Origin: JAMXLG01 sp963818925
GTDB taxonomy: Bacteria > Vulcanimicrobiota > Vulcanimicrobiia > Vulcanimicrobiales > Vulcanimicrobiaceae
Length of the DNA: 64,000 bases
Assembly (NCBI GenBank): GCA_963818925.1
Contig: CAWFTN010000001.1
Coordinates: 2,542,001-2,606,000 of the forward strand
Reading direction: 5' to 3'
Shown: positions 43,268 through 52,160 of the stretch, piece by piece
Numbering within the stretch: position 1 is the stretch's first letter
Layout of the letters: the number at the start of each line of letters is the position of its first letter
Notes under the pieces: generated by a model
Databases searched by the model: none
What the model was told of the DNA's origin: nothing
Seen by the model: the letters and a program-made list of their open reading frames with translations, nothing else
Program-made: the position numbers and the translations under genes

Positions 43268-43980
43268 GCGCCCTCCAACGCAGCCGGTACTTCGACGATC
43301 GAGTGACAGATCATATGCGGCCGCGGCGCATCGGCCGGAATCGACTCATCGCGCACTTTCAGCCAGACGGCGTACATTCCGGCATCCAGCGCGCCGCGAA
43401 TGTCACGGTCGTACCGGTCGCCAACCATAGCGCCATGCATCGGCGCGGCGCCGAGTTGCGTGCAGGCGTGCGCGAACAAAAGCGGATCCGGCTTGAGCAT
43501 GCCCACTTCATCGGCGATAAAAATCGCATCGAAGAGCTCGCCGATCTGCAACAACGCAATCTTCTCCCGGTGCGTTTCGGAAAAGCCGTTGGTGAGGATG
43601 CCGAGCTTCATTCCCCGATCGCGTAGCGTGCGCAATACGTCGATCGCACCCGGAAACACATTGAAATATTTTTTGCGGTATTCGTTATACCGCTCCGCGC
43701 TTCGATTCGCGATCGCCAAATCTTCGATCCCGAATCGCGCAAGTGCTCCATGCCACAGCGCTTCGCGCACGCCCGAGAGCCGCGTCTTGAGTTGATCGCT
43801 CGTCAATCGGTGCCAGAAACCTTGCGCTTCGGAAATATACGCGGTTTTGAGCGCAAGCGCGTCGATACCGTGTTCGGCTGCGACCTCGGTTGCGACTTCT
43901 TCCGCAGCGGTGTGAAACGCGGCGGTATCATCATGCAGCGTATCGTCCAAGTCGAACAATACTACGTCGATCTTACGCAT
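43264..43980 (-). CDS. HAD-superfamily hydrolase (YjjG/phosphoglycolate-phosphatase-like)
   Basis: A 238-residue HAD-IA phosphatase. Motif I DVVLFDLDDTL gives the nucleophile D and general acid; motif II is ILTNGFS; motif III lysine is in GMLKPDPLLF; motif IV is MVGDRYDRDIRGA. The helical C1 cap fits YjjG-like nucleotide or phosphoglycolate phosphatases. Exact substrate unknown. It lies 3 bases downstream of the mannosidase gene and overlaps the membrane protein gene by 4 bases, all consistent with one operon. Confidence 0.88.
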   Translation of the reverse strand: MRKIDVVLFDLDDTLHDDTAAFHTAAEEVATEVAAEHGIDALALKTAYISEAQGFWHRLTSDQLKTRLSGVREALWHGALARFGIEDLAIANRSAERYNEYRKKYFNVFPGAIDVLRTLRDRGMKLGILTNGFSETHREKIALLQIGELFDAIFIADEVGMLKPDPLLFAHACTQLGAAPMHGAMVGDRYDRDIRGALDAGMYAVWLKVRDESIPADAPRPHMICHSIVEVPAALEGA

Positions 43981-43983
43981 CAG

Positions 43984-46431
43984 CTAAAATAATACCCGGA
44001 AGCTGCGCAAGCTGTATGCGTCGATGGTCGCCACGAGCTCTTCGCCTTCAATTGTGACCGGAAGCTCGAGCGGACGTTCGCGTCCGTCAACACTCCGAAC
44101 GGTTCGCATGCGCGCGCCGCACCGCAAGCGCACTTGACGCGTTGCACCGTCGCACTCCCGGACGCGCACGATGACACCTTCGCCGTCCTCGGCGGGCTTG
44201 ACGGCTGTCACGAGTAGCGCATCGTCGTTCGCGGTGAAGAGTCGCACGCGCGGCGGCATCGCGAAATACTCCCACGCCCGTTCGAGCATCCCGGTCGTCG
44301 CCGAAGCATGCGGCGCGAACGCCCAGGAGAGCCGCGCTTCGCCGCGATCGCTCTGCGGATCGGGCCATCGCGGTGCGCGCAGCAACGAATGTCCGAGGTG
44401 CATCCCACCATCCGGCAGCGCTCGCGCATTCCATCCGTACGTATCGAGCGCAAAGAGCGCGAAGCCGAAGTCGGCATCGCTCGCCGACGCGAATCGTTGA
44501 CCGGGCACCTCGTATCGCGCGCGCCCGGCCGGCGTTTCGGTTTCCATGTCGCGCTCGATGGTGCCGTGCGGCGAACCGAATCGCACGCGGCCGCTGCCGA
44601 CGGTCAACCAATTCTCGAGGCGGAGAATCACGCGGTCGGCGCGCCAGTCGACGGCGGCATCGACACGCACGAACGGTTCGTCGGCTGCAAGCGAAATCGA
44701 CATCGAAAGCGGCGATCCTGCGACGTCGAAGTTGATGGTGAGCGCGCCGTCGCTCGCGTCGTATCCCGCCGGCTTCACGCGCAAGCGATTGCGCTCGTAT
44801 CCCGCATCGAGATTCCACGCTTCCCATTTGCTCGGACGGTCGCAGTACGCGCCGAGCACGTTCGCCTGCGCGACGACGTTGCGTCCGCCGTTGACGCTGA
44901 GGTGAAGCAACGCGCCTTTCTGCGAGAAGACTGCTCGAACGACGCCGTTCTCCAAAACAATTTCGTCACCGTCGACGACCGGATCGATTCGTGCGGATTC
45001 GATCTGCGCGCGCGCGGCGCGCGGCAGCATCGCCTCGGTCGAATTGCGCAAGAAGCCGGTAATATCGAGCGCGCGCGCGTACTCCTCGAGCGACTCTTCG
45101 TACGCGCTGCGCACCGACGTGCCGGGCAGCACGTCGTGAAATTGATTGCGAAGCACAATCGTCCAGGCGTCTTGAAGTTGTCCGCGCAGCCGGTCGACGA
45201 CGTCGCGCGGCGCGCGAACGGCGATGCACCAGGCAACGCGTTCTTCCACATCGCGTAACGAGCGTTCGAGCTCGGCATTGAGGGCTTTGACGTCATGGTG
45301 CGTCGTGTACGTTCCGCGATGGTACTCGAGATAGAGCTCATCGCGATGCACCGGCAACTGCGTCGCGTTGCGATCCAACAGCGAAAACCAGGTCACCGGC
45401 GCTTGCCACGTACCGACGGCTTGCGCATCGCGAACCTGTTCGAGCGTCGGACCGCCGCCGCCGTCACCGTATCCGATCACCAACGGCTCAACGCGCGAGT
45501 GCGCCGTTGCGACGCGCGATGCATCGGCTCCGCCTTCGTAGGCAGCGAGCAGCGCGCTCACGATCCGTGCTCCGTCCGGACCCTCCCACACAAATTGCGG
45601 GTACGGAAAGCGCGTCGTATCGTTCCATTGCAGTTTCGTCGTCGCGAAATACGGGATGCGCGCGTGTCCGAGAATCGTAGGCAACGTGTTGGCAAACCCG
45701 AACGTATCGGGAAGCCACGCAATGGATGGTTCGATCTCGAAGCGATCGACGCAATACCGGTGCGCTGCGAGCATCTGATGCAGCAGCGACTCGCCGGAGA
45801 TCACGTTGCAGTCGGGCTCTACCCATAGCGCTGCCGGCTGCGGATCGAAGCGGCCGTCGCGCACCGCCGTGCGGACGCGTTCGAAGAACTCCGCGTCGCT
45901 CTCCTCGACGAACGCAAAGAGCTGCGGCTGGCTCTGCATGAACACGAACGACGGATCCCGCTCCGCAATCGCGAGCGCATTTGCGAACGTGCGCATTGCT
46001 TTACGCCGCGTTTCGCTGTAGTTCCACAACCACGCGACGTCCAGATGCGAGTGTCCCCACAGGACGAGGCCGCCGTTCGATGCGTGCGGCGCACCGTCGA
46101 CGGAAGGTGCAACCTCAAACGTTCGCGCCGGCTCCTGGTTCGCTTTTGCGAGCATCAAACGCCAGCGAAGGCCGTCGCCCGACGGTAAGCCGTTGGTCGG
46201 CAATGCATGACGTTCGACTTCCAGCGTTAAACGGCGCTCGTTCTCCGACGGATCGACCTCGACGCCGTGATGCTCGCGATCGTAGGCGCCCGCAACCACA
46301 CCGTCGATGCGAAGCAGCGCTCCGGTGACCGTGCGATAACGTACTGTCTGGGAAGTGTTTGACCGGGGAAGCGTCGCTTCGAGCACGACGATCGCTTCGG
46401 TGCTGTGTGTTTCTCTGAGCGTCAGACGCAT
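43984..46431 (-). CDS. Alpha-mannosidase, GH38 family
   Basis: An 815-residue glycoside hydrolase. The catalytic (N-terminal) domain begins with VLWGHSHLDVAWLWNYSETR, the zinc-binding HxHxDxxWxW pattern. The nucleophile aspartate lies in ALWVEPDCNVISGESLL, and SIAWLPDTFGFANTLPTIL is another hallmark. The three-helix middle domain carries an intact RNQFHDVLPGTS. The C-terminal part is a beta-sandwich domain (about 490-815). No signal peptide is present, so it acts in the cytoplasm, releasing mannose from glycans or glycosides. It is close to the short bacterial GH38 type. Confidence 0.92.
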   Translation of the reverse strand: MRLTLRETHSTEAIVVLEATLPRSNTSQTVRYRTVTGALLRIDGVVAGAYDREHHGVEVDPSENERRLTLEVERHALPTNGLPSGDGLRWRLMLAKANQEPARTFEVAPSVDGAPHASNGGLVLWGHSHLDVAWLWNYSETRRKAMRTFANALAIAERDPSFVFMQSQPQLFAFVEESDAEFFERVRTAVRDGRFDPQPAALWVEPDCNVISGESLLHQMLAAHRYCVDRFEIEPSIAWLPDTFGFANTLPTILGHARIPYFATTKLQWNDTTRFPYPQFVWEGPDGARIVSALLAAYEGGADASRVATAHSRVEPLVIGYGDGGGGPTLEQVRDAQAVGTWQAPVTWFSLLDRNATQLPVHRDELYLEYHRGTYTTHHDVKALNAELERSLRDVEERVAWCIAVRAPRDVVDRLRGQLQDAWTIVLRNQFHDVLPGTSVRSAYEESLEEYARALDITGFLRNSTEAMLPRAARAQIESARIDPVVDGDEIVLENGVVRAVFSQKGALLHLSVNGGRNVVAQANVLGAYCDRPSKWEAWNLDAGYERNRLRVKPAGYDASDGALTINFDVAGSPLSMSISLAADEPFVRVDAAVDWRADRVILRLENWLTVGSGRVRFGSPHGTIERDMETETPAGRARYEVPGQRFASASDADFGFALFALDTYGWNARALPDGGMHLGHSLLRAPRWPDPQSDRGEARLSWAFAPHASATTGMLERAWEYFAMPPRVRLFTANDDALLVTAVKPAEDGEGVIVRVRECDGATRQVRLRCGARMRTVRSVDGRERPLELPVTIEGEELVATIDAYSLRSFRVLF

Positions 46432-46434
46432 CGA

Positions 46435-46797
46435 TTACTGCGACGGATTGAAACGCAAACCCGCGATCTTTCCGCCGTCATCGAGCGTATAAATGAAATC
46501 GAGCGAGGGCGCCTTCTGGAAACTGATCTTGAACACGTAGATCGTCAGGCTTTGCACCGCGCTCGTTTGTACCTGCTGAAAGGAGGTCGGCGTCCCGGTA
46601 TCTTTGAGCATCACCGCAATGTGCGAGAGCGCTTGCGGCGTCATTGCTTCGCTCATCTGCGTGTTGAGCCGATTGGGATCCGCGAGTCTTCCTTGTTGCA
46701 GCGCCGCGAACCACGACTGCGCCTCTTGAAGCGGCGTTGCGCCGAGCGGAGATGCGAAAGATGCCTGTGCGACGATTGCGGCCACCGTCAGAATCAT
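46435..46797 (-). CDS. Secreted DUF4019/DUF3887-like protein
   Basis: A 120-residue protein starting at an ATG with AGGAG 5 bases upstream. It has a signal peptide (MILTVAAIVAQASFASPLGA) and a NTF2/cystatin-like mature part (LQEAQSWFAALQQGRL, then TIYVFKISFQKAPSLDFIYTLDDGGKIAGLRF). This matches the small DUF3887/DUF4019 type in which a long helix packs on a curved sheet. It may bind a partner in the periplasm. It sits between the DUF5996 gene and the mannosidase at 8- and 3-base spacings. Confidence 0.7.
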   Translation of the reverse strand: MILTVAAIVAQASFASPLGATPLQEAQSWFAALQQGRLADPNRLNTQMSEAMTPQALSHIAVMLKDTGTPTSFQQVQTSAVQSLTIYVFKISFQKAPSLDFIYTLDDGGKIAGLRFNPSQ

Positions 46798-46805
46798 TCT
46801 TGCTC

Positions 46806-47690
46806 CTAAGCGATCGTCGGCCACTCAGCCTGATGCGTCCCCGCTTCGAATCCGCTCTGTAGGAAGTCGAGAAGCGTGGCGCGTGGATCGGCGCTTTCGC
46901 GCACGGTGTCGTAAGGGAGAACGCCGAGGTGTGCTGTTGAGGACACCTCTACCCACTTTGCGCCGCCGGGACGCAGGGCAACGTCCGTTAATTTTGCCGG
47001 TTCGGGAGCGGCGTAGGTATAGTACGCGGGAAAACGCGTGTTCGCATCTCCCGGCCAAAATCCGAAACTGATCACCTCGTGGGAGTATGCTTCACGCTCG
47101 ACGCGATTGGCGCCGGGACGCGGGGGCGCCGGACGGCCGGAAAATCGCGTCACGGCGAGATCGAAACTATGCCAGAAAAGATGAACGGGACTCGTCTTTC
47201 CGACGAACCGGCCGGCAAAGTCTTCGAAGACCAACGCGCTAAAACTTAGGATCTGCCACCAGCGGCGCACAGCGTCGGCATCGTAGCTGCGATGTTCGAC
47301 GTCGAGTTCGAACGGTGTCTCAATCGCAATGCCGTATGGATGCGTGCGAATGCGCACGTCGAGATTCAGCCGGAAGAGCGCTGCGAGCACCCATTCATAG
47401 AACGCTTGCACCGTTAGCCCGTCGTGCAGCGCGAGCGATTCACGGTTCCCCGACTCCGTCGTGATGATGAGCACATTGTCGATAAAATCGAAATCGATTT
47501 GGAACGCAATGTCGCCGTGATGCATCAGGCGCGTGGTCAGTCCGCGCGCCGTCACGTACAGCGGCACATTCCACCAGTGATTGCGGTATGGTGTGTTGCG
47601 CAGCCGAATCTTCCCTACGATTTGAACCCAGAGGTGGAGCGTCCACTTCGTCGGCTCCCACTCGTCGTAGGGCAGTTCCGGTAGCGTCAT
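46806..47690 (-). CDS. DUF5996 family protein
   Basis: A 294-residue protein. Characteristic segments are LPYDEWEPTKWTLHLWVQIVGKIRL, HWWNVPLYVTARGLTTR, FQIDFDFIDNVL, and SPVHLFWHSFDLAVTRFSGRPAP, which are conserved in DUF5996. The fold is not known to me, and no catalytic residues stand out apart from conserved His and Trp. Its ATG overlaps the uvrB stop by 4 bases (ATGA), so it is translationally coupled to the repair gene. Function unknown. Confidence 0.85.
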   Translation of the reverse strand: MTLPELPYDEWEPTKWTLHLWVQIVGKIRLRNTPYRNHWWNVPLYVTARGLTTRLMHHGDIAFQIDFDFIDNVLIITTESGNRESLALHDGLTVQAFYEWVLAALFRLNLDVRIRTHPYGIAIETPFELDVEHRSYDADAVRRWWQILSFSALVFEDFAGRFVGKTSPVHLFWHSFDLAVTRFSGRPAPPRPGANRVEREAYSHEVISFGFWPGDANTRFPAYYTYAAPEPAKLTDVALRPGGAKWVEVSSTAHLGVLPYDTVRESADPRATLLDFLQSGFEAGTHQAEWPTIA

Positions 47691-49735
47691 TGATTCACGA
47701 GCTCTTTCAACGCGGTGTCGAAGATTTTCGGAGCTTTGCCCTGGAAGAGGAGCGATTCATTGCCGCCGATCTGCCTGCGCAGCTCGATCAGCTCGTCACG
47801 CAACGCGGCAGCCTTTTCGAACTCGAGATTGGCCGCGTATTCGCGCATTTTCTTCTCCAGATCCGCCGCCATCTTCATCGCAACGTCGCGCGGAACTTTG
47901 TCGAGCTTGATCTTCTCAGTCGTCTCTTCGGTAGCGCCGACCATGCTCAGAATGTCGCGGATTTCCTTGCGCACGCTCCGCGGTTCGATGCCGTGTTCCT
48001 TGTTGAATGCGACTTGCAATTCACGGCGTCGCTTCGTCTCGCCCAGCGCGCGTGCCATCGATTCGGTGACGACGTCGGCGTACATCACGACCTTACCTTC
48101 GACGTTGCGAGCAGCGCGTCCGATCGTCTGAATCAGCGACGTCGCGCTGCGCAGATACCCTTCTTTGTCGGCGTCGAGAATACCGACGAGAGAGACTTCC
48201 GGCAGATCCAATCCTTCGCGCAAAAGATTGATGCCGACCAGCACGTCGAACGTGCCCAAACGCAGATCGCGCAGGATCGCGACGCGTTCGAGCGTGTCCA
48301 CTTCGCTGTGCAGATAGCGAACTTTCAAGCCGTTCTCGAGCAAGAAATCCGTCAGATCCTCTGCCATCTTCTTCGTCAGCGTCGTGACGAGCACGCGTTC
48401 CCTACGAACGACGCGCTGGCGGATCTCTTCCATTAAATCGTCGACTTGATTGCGAGTCGGACGCACCTCGACTTCCGGATCGACGAGGCCGGTCGGCCGG
48501 ATGATCATCTCGGCCGTCTGCGTGCTGCGTCCGATCTCATACGTGCCCGGCGTTGCCGAGACGTAGACGATCTGATTGACGTGTTCGTCCCATTCGTCGT
48601 ACGTGAGCGGACGATTGTCCAGTGCGCTTGGAAGGCGGAACCCATGCTCCACGAGCGTCATCTTGCGCGAACGGTCCCCCGCGTACATGCCATGCACTTG
48701 CGGCAGCGTCACGTGCGATTCGTCCACGAAATACAACGAGTCTTTTGGGAAAAAGTCGAGGAGGCACCACGGCGTCGAGCCCGGTTCGCGTCCCGTCAGA
48801 TGACGCGAATAGTTCTCGATGCCGTTGGAGTAGCCGACTTCGCGCAGCATATCGAGGTCGTACCGCGTGCGCATTTCCAGACGCTGTGCTTCCAGCAGCT
48901 TCCCGTGATCTTTGAAATATTTCAGACGCTCTTCGAGCTCGATCTCGATCGAGTTGATCGCGCGGTGCAGCTTCTCTTCCGGTGTTATGAAGTGTTTCGC
49001 CGGGAAGATCAAGAGCTCGTCTTTGCTTTCCACGTATTCGCCGGTCATCAAGTTCACGACGTTGATCGCGTCAATGTCGTCGCCGAAAAATTCGATGCGG
49101 TGGACGAGTTCTTCATCGACGCCGACGAACTCAAGGACATCGCCGCGGACGCGGAACATGCCGCGCGTTAAATTCAAGTCGTTACGGCGATATTGCATGT
49201 CGACCAGCTTGCGCAGTAGCACGTCGCGGTCCATCTCGTCACCGACGCGAATGCGCGCCGACATTTCCATGTAGTCCGAGGGCGAACCCAAACCGTAGAT
49301 ACACGAGACCGAGGCGACGATCAGCGTATCGGGCCGCGTTAGCAGCGATTGCGTCGCGGAATGGCGCAAGCGTTCGATCTCGTCGTTGATCGAGGAGTCT
49401 TTCTCGATGTACGTGTCCGTGGACGGGACGTACGCTTCGGGCTGATAGTAGTCGAAGTACGAGACGAAATACTCGACGGCGTTCTCCGGAAAAAACTCAC
49501 GGAATTCGGCACAGAGCTGTGCAGCGAGCGTCTTGTTATGGCAGAGCACGAGCGTCGGTTTTTGGACGAGCTCGATGACCCGCGCCATCGCCATCGTCTT
49601 TCCGCTTCCCGTCACCCCGAGCAGCGTCTGCGCGCGATCGCCGCGGAGAACGCCCTCGGCTAGCATATCCGTGGCCTTGGGCTGATCGCCGGCAAGCGCG
49701 TAGGGAGAGACGAGACTGAACTTCTTGGCCGCCAT
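47687..49735 (-). CDS. uvrB: Excinuclease ABC subunit B
   Basis: A 682-residue UvrB. Motifs in order: GDQPKATDMLAEG, Walker A GVTGSGKTMAMARVI, the beta-hairpin YFDYYQPEAYVPSTDTYIEKD, the DESHVTLPQ box (DEXX), helicase motif V/VI GINLLREGLDLPEVSLV and QTIGRAARN, and the C-terminal UVR motif that contacts UvrC (LEFEKAAALRDELIELRRQ). The ATG at 49735 gives MAAKKFSLVSPYALAGDQ, the usual N-terminus; a further 60 residues upstream are open but have no resemblance to UvrB. No strong ribosome-binding site. uvrC is not in the window. Confidence 0.96.
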   Translation of the reverse strand: MAAKKFSLVSPYALAGDQPKATDMLAEGVLRGDRAQTLLGVTGSGKTMAMARVIELVQKPTLVLCHNKTLAAQLCAEFREFFPENAVEYFVSYFDYYQPEAYVPSTDTYIEKDSSINDEIERLRHSATQSLLTRPDTLIVASVSCIYGLGSPSDYMEMSARIRVGDEMDRDVLLRKLVDMQYRRNDLNLTRGMFRVRGDVLEFVGVDEELVHRIEFFGDDIDAINVVNLMTGEYVESKDELLIFPAKHFITPEEKLHRAINSIEIELEERLKYFKDHGKLLEAQRLEMRTRYDLDMLREVGYSNGIENYSRHLTGREPGSTPWCLLDFFPKDSLYFVDESHVTLPQVHGMYAGDRSRKMTLVEHGFRLPSALDNRPLTYDEWDEHVNQIVYVSATPGTYEIGRSTQTAEMIIRPTGLVDPEVEVRPTRNQVDDLMEEIRQRVVRRERVLVTTLTKKMAEDLTDFLLENGLKVRYLHSEVDTLERVAILRDLRLGTFDVLVGINLLREGLDLPEVSLVGILDADKEGYLRSATSLIQTIGRAARNVEGKVVMYADVVTESMARALGETKRRRELQVAFNKEHGIEPRSVRKEIRDILSMVGATEETTEKIKLDKVPRDVAMKMAADLEKKMREYAANLEFEKAAALRDELIELRRQIGGNESLLFQGKAPKIFDTALKELVNQ

Positions 49736-51188
49736 AAGCTTTTGTGTAACGCCCGAAGAGACGTTGACGGTTGCAGGCCCCAGGACAGCGAGCGGACGCC
49801 AGCAGGGCGCGCGCGCGACCGAACTCAGACCATCCATCTTGACACCGGTAACTTTACGGCGTATAGATCGCGGAGCATGGATCGCGGCGGTCGATGAGGG
49901 CATCTGGATCGTCACCGGCTATATCATCTCCAACGTCGTCTCGATTCCGCTCAATCCGCTGCTGATTCGATTGCTCGGACGGCGGCGCTATTTCGCGGCA
50001 TGCATCGCCGGCTTCACGATGGCGTCCGTGTTGTGCAGTACCGCGCATTCGCTTCCGTTTCCGCCAACGGCAATCGGCATCAGCTCCGCGCTCTTCGCCA
50101 TGGCGCTGATCATCGGGCCCGCCGTCGGTCCGCTCGTAGGCGGATACCTTACCGACAATTTCTCATGGCAGTGGATTTTTCTGGTCAATATCGTTCCGGG
50201 AACGATCGCGGCGATCGTCATGGGAACGATGCTGCGCGATCCGGTGAAGCGGGCGCGGGTCGCGATCGATTGGAGCGGGGTGGTATTGCTGGCACTAGGC
50301 CTCGGCGCGTTGCAGTTCGTTCTCGACAACGGCGAACGTCACGATTGGTTCGCCGATTCGACGATTGCGATCGCAGGCGTCCTCTCATTCGTCGCGCTTG
50401 CTGCGTTCGCGTGGTGGCAATGGAGCGGCACACCGCGACCCGTTGTCGATCTGCACGTCTTACGCTTTCGCAGCGTGTCGATCGGTTCGATCATTGCGCT
50501 CGCGTTCGGCGCGCTCGTCTTCGCCCCGGCGATCGTGACGCCGCTCTACGCGTCCTCGGTCCTCCAGTACTCAGCTTGGGACAGCGGTACGCTCCTCGTC
50601 ATGCGCGCGTTTCCGGTCGTCATATTCACGCCGGTGTTTGCAACGTTGGCGGAACGGGGCGCCGACGTGCGGTACATGCTGGGCACAGGGTTCGCCCTGA
50701 CGGCATTATCCGTGTGGTGGCTGAATAGTATGATGACGTCCGGGTCACCGTTCGCTATGCTTGCGTGGCCGTTGCTGCTCTCCGGAATCGCGCAATCCAT
50801 GCTTCTCGTGCCGCTCATTGTCGGTGTGTTGAGCACGACACCCGCGGAGCTCAACGGGAAAATCGCACCCATTATGACTCTCTGCGTGCAACTCGGCGGC
50901 TCGATCGCAAGCGCGGTGAGCATCACAATCTTCGACCGCCGCACGACATTTCACAGCGCGATTCTCGCCGGCGCCGCAGATACACGCCACTTGAATCTCC
51001 TCGGTTTGACACCGTCACATGATGTCATCGCGCAGCTTTCTACACTCGTGAACCAAGAGGCCACGACCATGGGATTCTCCGATACCATTTTCGCCGTTGC
51101 GCTATTGGCCGCGTGCATCGTGCCGCTGGTGCTCGCGTTTCCGCGTTCGAAGATGTCGGGTTTCTCCGTTCAGGAGAAACGCCTGTGA
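49725..51188 (+). CDS. DHA2-family MFS exporter, N-terminally shortened
   Basis: A drug:H+ antiporter-2 (EmrB-type) transporter. DEGIWIVTGYIISNVVSIPL, FGRRRYF-like LLGRRRYFAAC, GPAVGPLVGGYLTDNFSWQWIFLVNIVPG and the later helices are typical. Conserved sequence begins at about 49865, but the first helix (the D-x-T-I-V-N-V-A-L segment of EmrB) is missing, and about 25-30 residues (R-x-x-Q-G-x-G) are missing between AHSLP and FPPTAIG. No good start exists near the conserved part; TTG 49725 is only the first possible one and overlaps uvrB. It is coupled (GTGA) to the next gene. It may be a decayed but still expressed exporter. Confidence 0.6.
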   Translation: MAAISFCVTPEETLTVAGPRTASGRQQGARATELRPSILTPVTLRRIDRGAWIAAVDEGIWIVTGYIISNVVSIPLNPLLIRLLGRRRYFAACIAGFTMASVLCSTAHSLPFPPTAIGISSALFAMALIIGPAVGPLVGGYLTDNFSWQWIFLVNIVPGTIAAIVMGTMLRDPVKRARVAIDWSGVVLLALGLGALQFVLDNGERHDWFADSTIAIAGVLSFVALAAFAWWQWSGTPRPVVDLHVLRFRSVSIGSIIALAFGALVFAPAIVTPLYASSVLQYSAWDSGTLLVMRAFPVVIFTPVFATLAERGADVRYMLGTGFALTALSVWWLNSMMTSGSPFAMLAWPLLLSGIAQSMLLVPLIVGVLSTTPAELNGKIAPIMTLCVQLGGSIASAVSITIFDRRTTFHSAILAGAADTRHLNLLGLTPSHDVIAQLSTLVNQEATTMGFSDTIFAVALLAACIVPLVLAFPRSKMSGFSVQEKRL

Positions 51189-51517
51189 GTGACTACATGA
51201 CTGCGCTGACGAACTTGCGTCGCGATCTCGATGCCGCGGGCGTGCCGAGTTCGAGCGCTGCAGCGACGATCTACACCTATATGAGCGCCCTGCACGAGCA
51301 GAGCCCGGCAGCGTGGCAAGCCTTCTACCACTCTATGCACGACCGGCTGCGCGAACTGTCGGAGCGCGACTATCCGTACGTGGGGCGCGCCGCCGAGCCG
51401 CTGCTGCAATTGCTCGACGACGATTTCAGCGTGACACTCATTTCCGCGGGAGAGCGCAAACGTATTCGCGCGCGCCTCGTCGAATATCGTGGAAGTGAAG
51501 CAAGCCTACCATCATAA
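51185..51517 (+). CDS. Hypothetical protein between the MFS and TetR genes
   Basis: A 110-residue protein starting at GTG that overlaps the MFS stop by 4 bases and itself overlaps the TetR gene by 29 bases. It is predicted to be helical (MTALTNLRRDLDAAGV, AAATIYTYMSALHEQ, AFYHSMHDRLRELSE) with no membrane segment. No family recognised. It may act with the transporter or its regulator; this is inference from coupling alone. Confidence 0.6.
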   Translation: MSDYMTALTNLRRDLDAAGVPSSSAAATIYTYMSALHEQSPAAWQAFYHSMHDRLRELSERDYPYVGRAAEPLLQLLDDDFSVTLISAGERKRIRARLVEYRGSEASLPS

Positions 51518-52082
51518 GGACCTTCGCAACGCGCTTGTCGACGAGGCCATTGCGATGCTCGCGGACGACGGCCCCGGAAGCCTGACGCTGCGCGAGCTGG
51601 CACGCCGTTTGGGTGTCACGCACACCGCGCCGTACGCGCATTTTGCCGACAAAAAAGCGCTGCTGGAGCTCGTCTCCGACGCAGGGTTTGCGCGTCTCAC
51701 CGAACGCATCCAGCGCGCCCGCCGGAACGCGAGCGATGCGATAGCGGCGATGGAAGCGATGGGCCTGGAATATATCGCGTTCGCGCGCGAGAATGCAAAC
51801 TGGTACCGCTTGATGTTCGCAGATCCCGAGCTGGTCAACGACCCCGAATGTGAAATGTCGCAAGAAGGCGAGCACGCCTTCGCAGCGCTTGTCGAAGCGA
51901 TTGCCGCCTTCAACCCGCCGCCCGATATCGACGTGCGCGAGTTTGCCGTTGCGGTCTGGGCGTTCGTGCACGGCGTCGCTATGCTCGAAATCGACCAACG
52001 TATCGATAGCAAGACCATGCAAAGCGCGGAGGACGTCCTTCGTCTCGGGACGCGCGTCTTTGTTCGCGGGCTCTGCGCATGA
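51489..52082 (+). CDS. TetR-family transcriptional regulator
   Basis: A 197-residue regulator starting at GTG. The N-terminal HTH covers about residues 10-55: LRNALVDEAIAMLADDGPGSLTLRELARRLGVTHTAPYAHFADKKALLELV. The C-terminal half is the helical ligand-binding domain of the WHG type (VAVWAFVHGVAMLEIDQRI). It likely controls the MFS gene two genes upstream on the same strand. No palindromic operator was clearly seen at the MFS start. Ligand unknown. Confidence 0.88.
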   Translation: MEVKQAYHHKDLRNALVDEAIAMLADDGPGSLTLRELARRLGVTHTAPYAHFADKKALLELVSDAGFARLTERIQRARRNASDAIAAMEAMGLEYIAFARENANWYRLMFADPELVNDPECEMSQEGEHAFAALVEAIAAFNPPPDIDVREFAVAVWAFVHGVAMLEIDQRIDSKTMQSAEDVLRLGTRVFVRGLCA

Positions 52083-52160
52083 GGCCGCTCGCAGAGGGGA
52101 GAGCAGGCGGGGGGCTCGCGAACCCTTGCCATCCGCCCCTTCTCGTGGAGATGCAACCCG

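Noticed and set aside
49736..49915. Extended N-terminus of uvrB (60 residues)
   Set aside because: It has no similarity to UvrB, and the MAAKKFSLVSPY start is the normal one.
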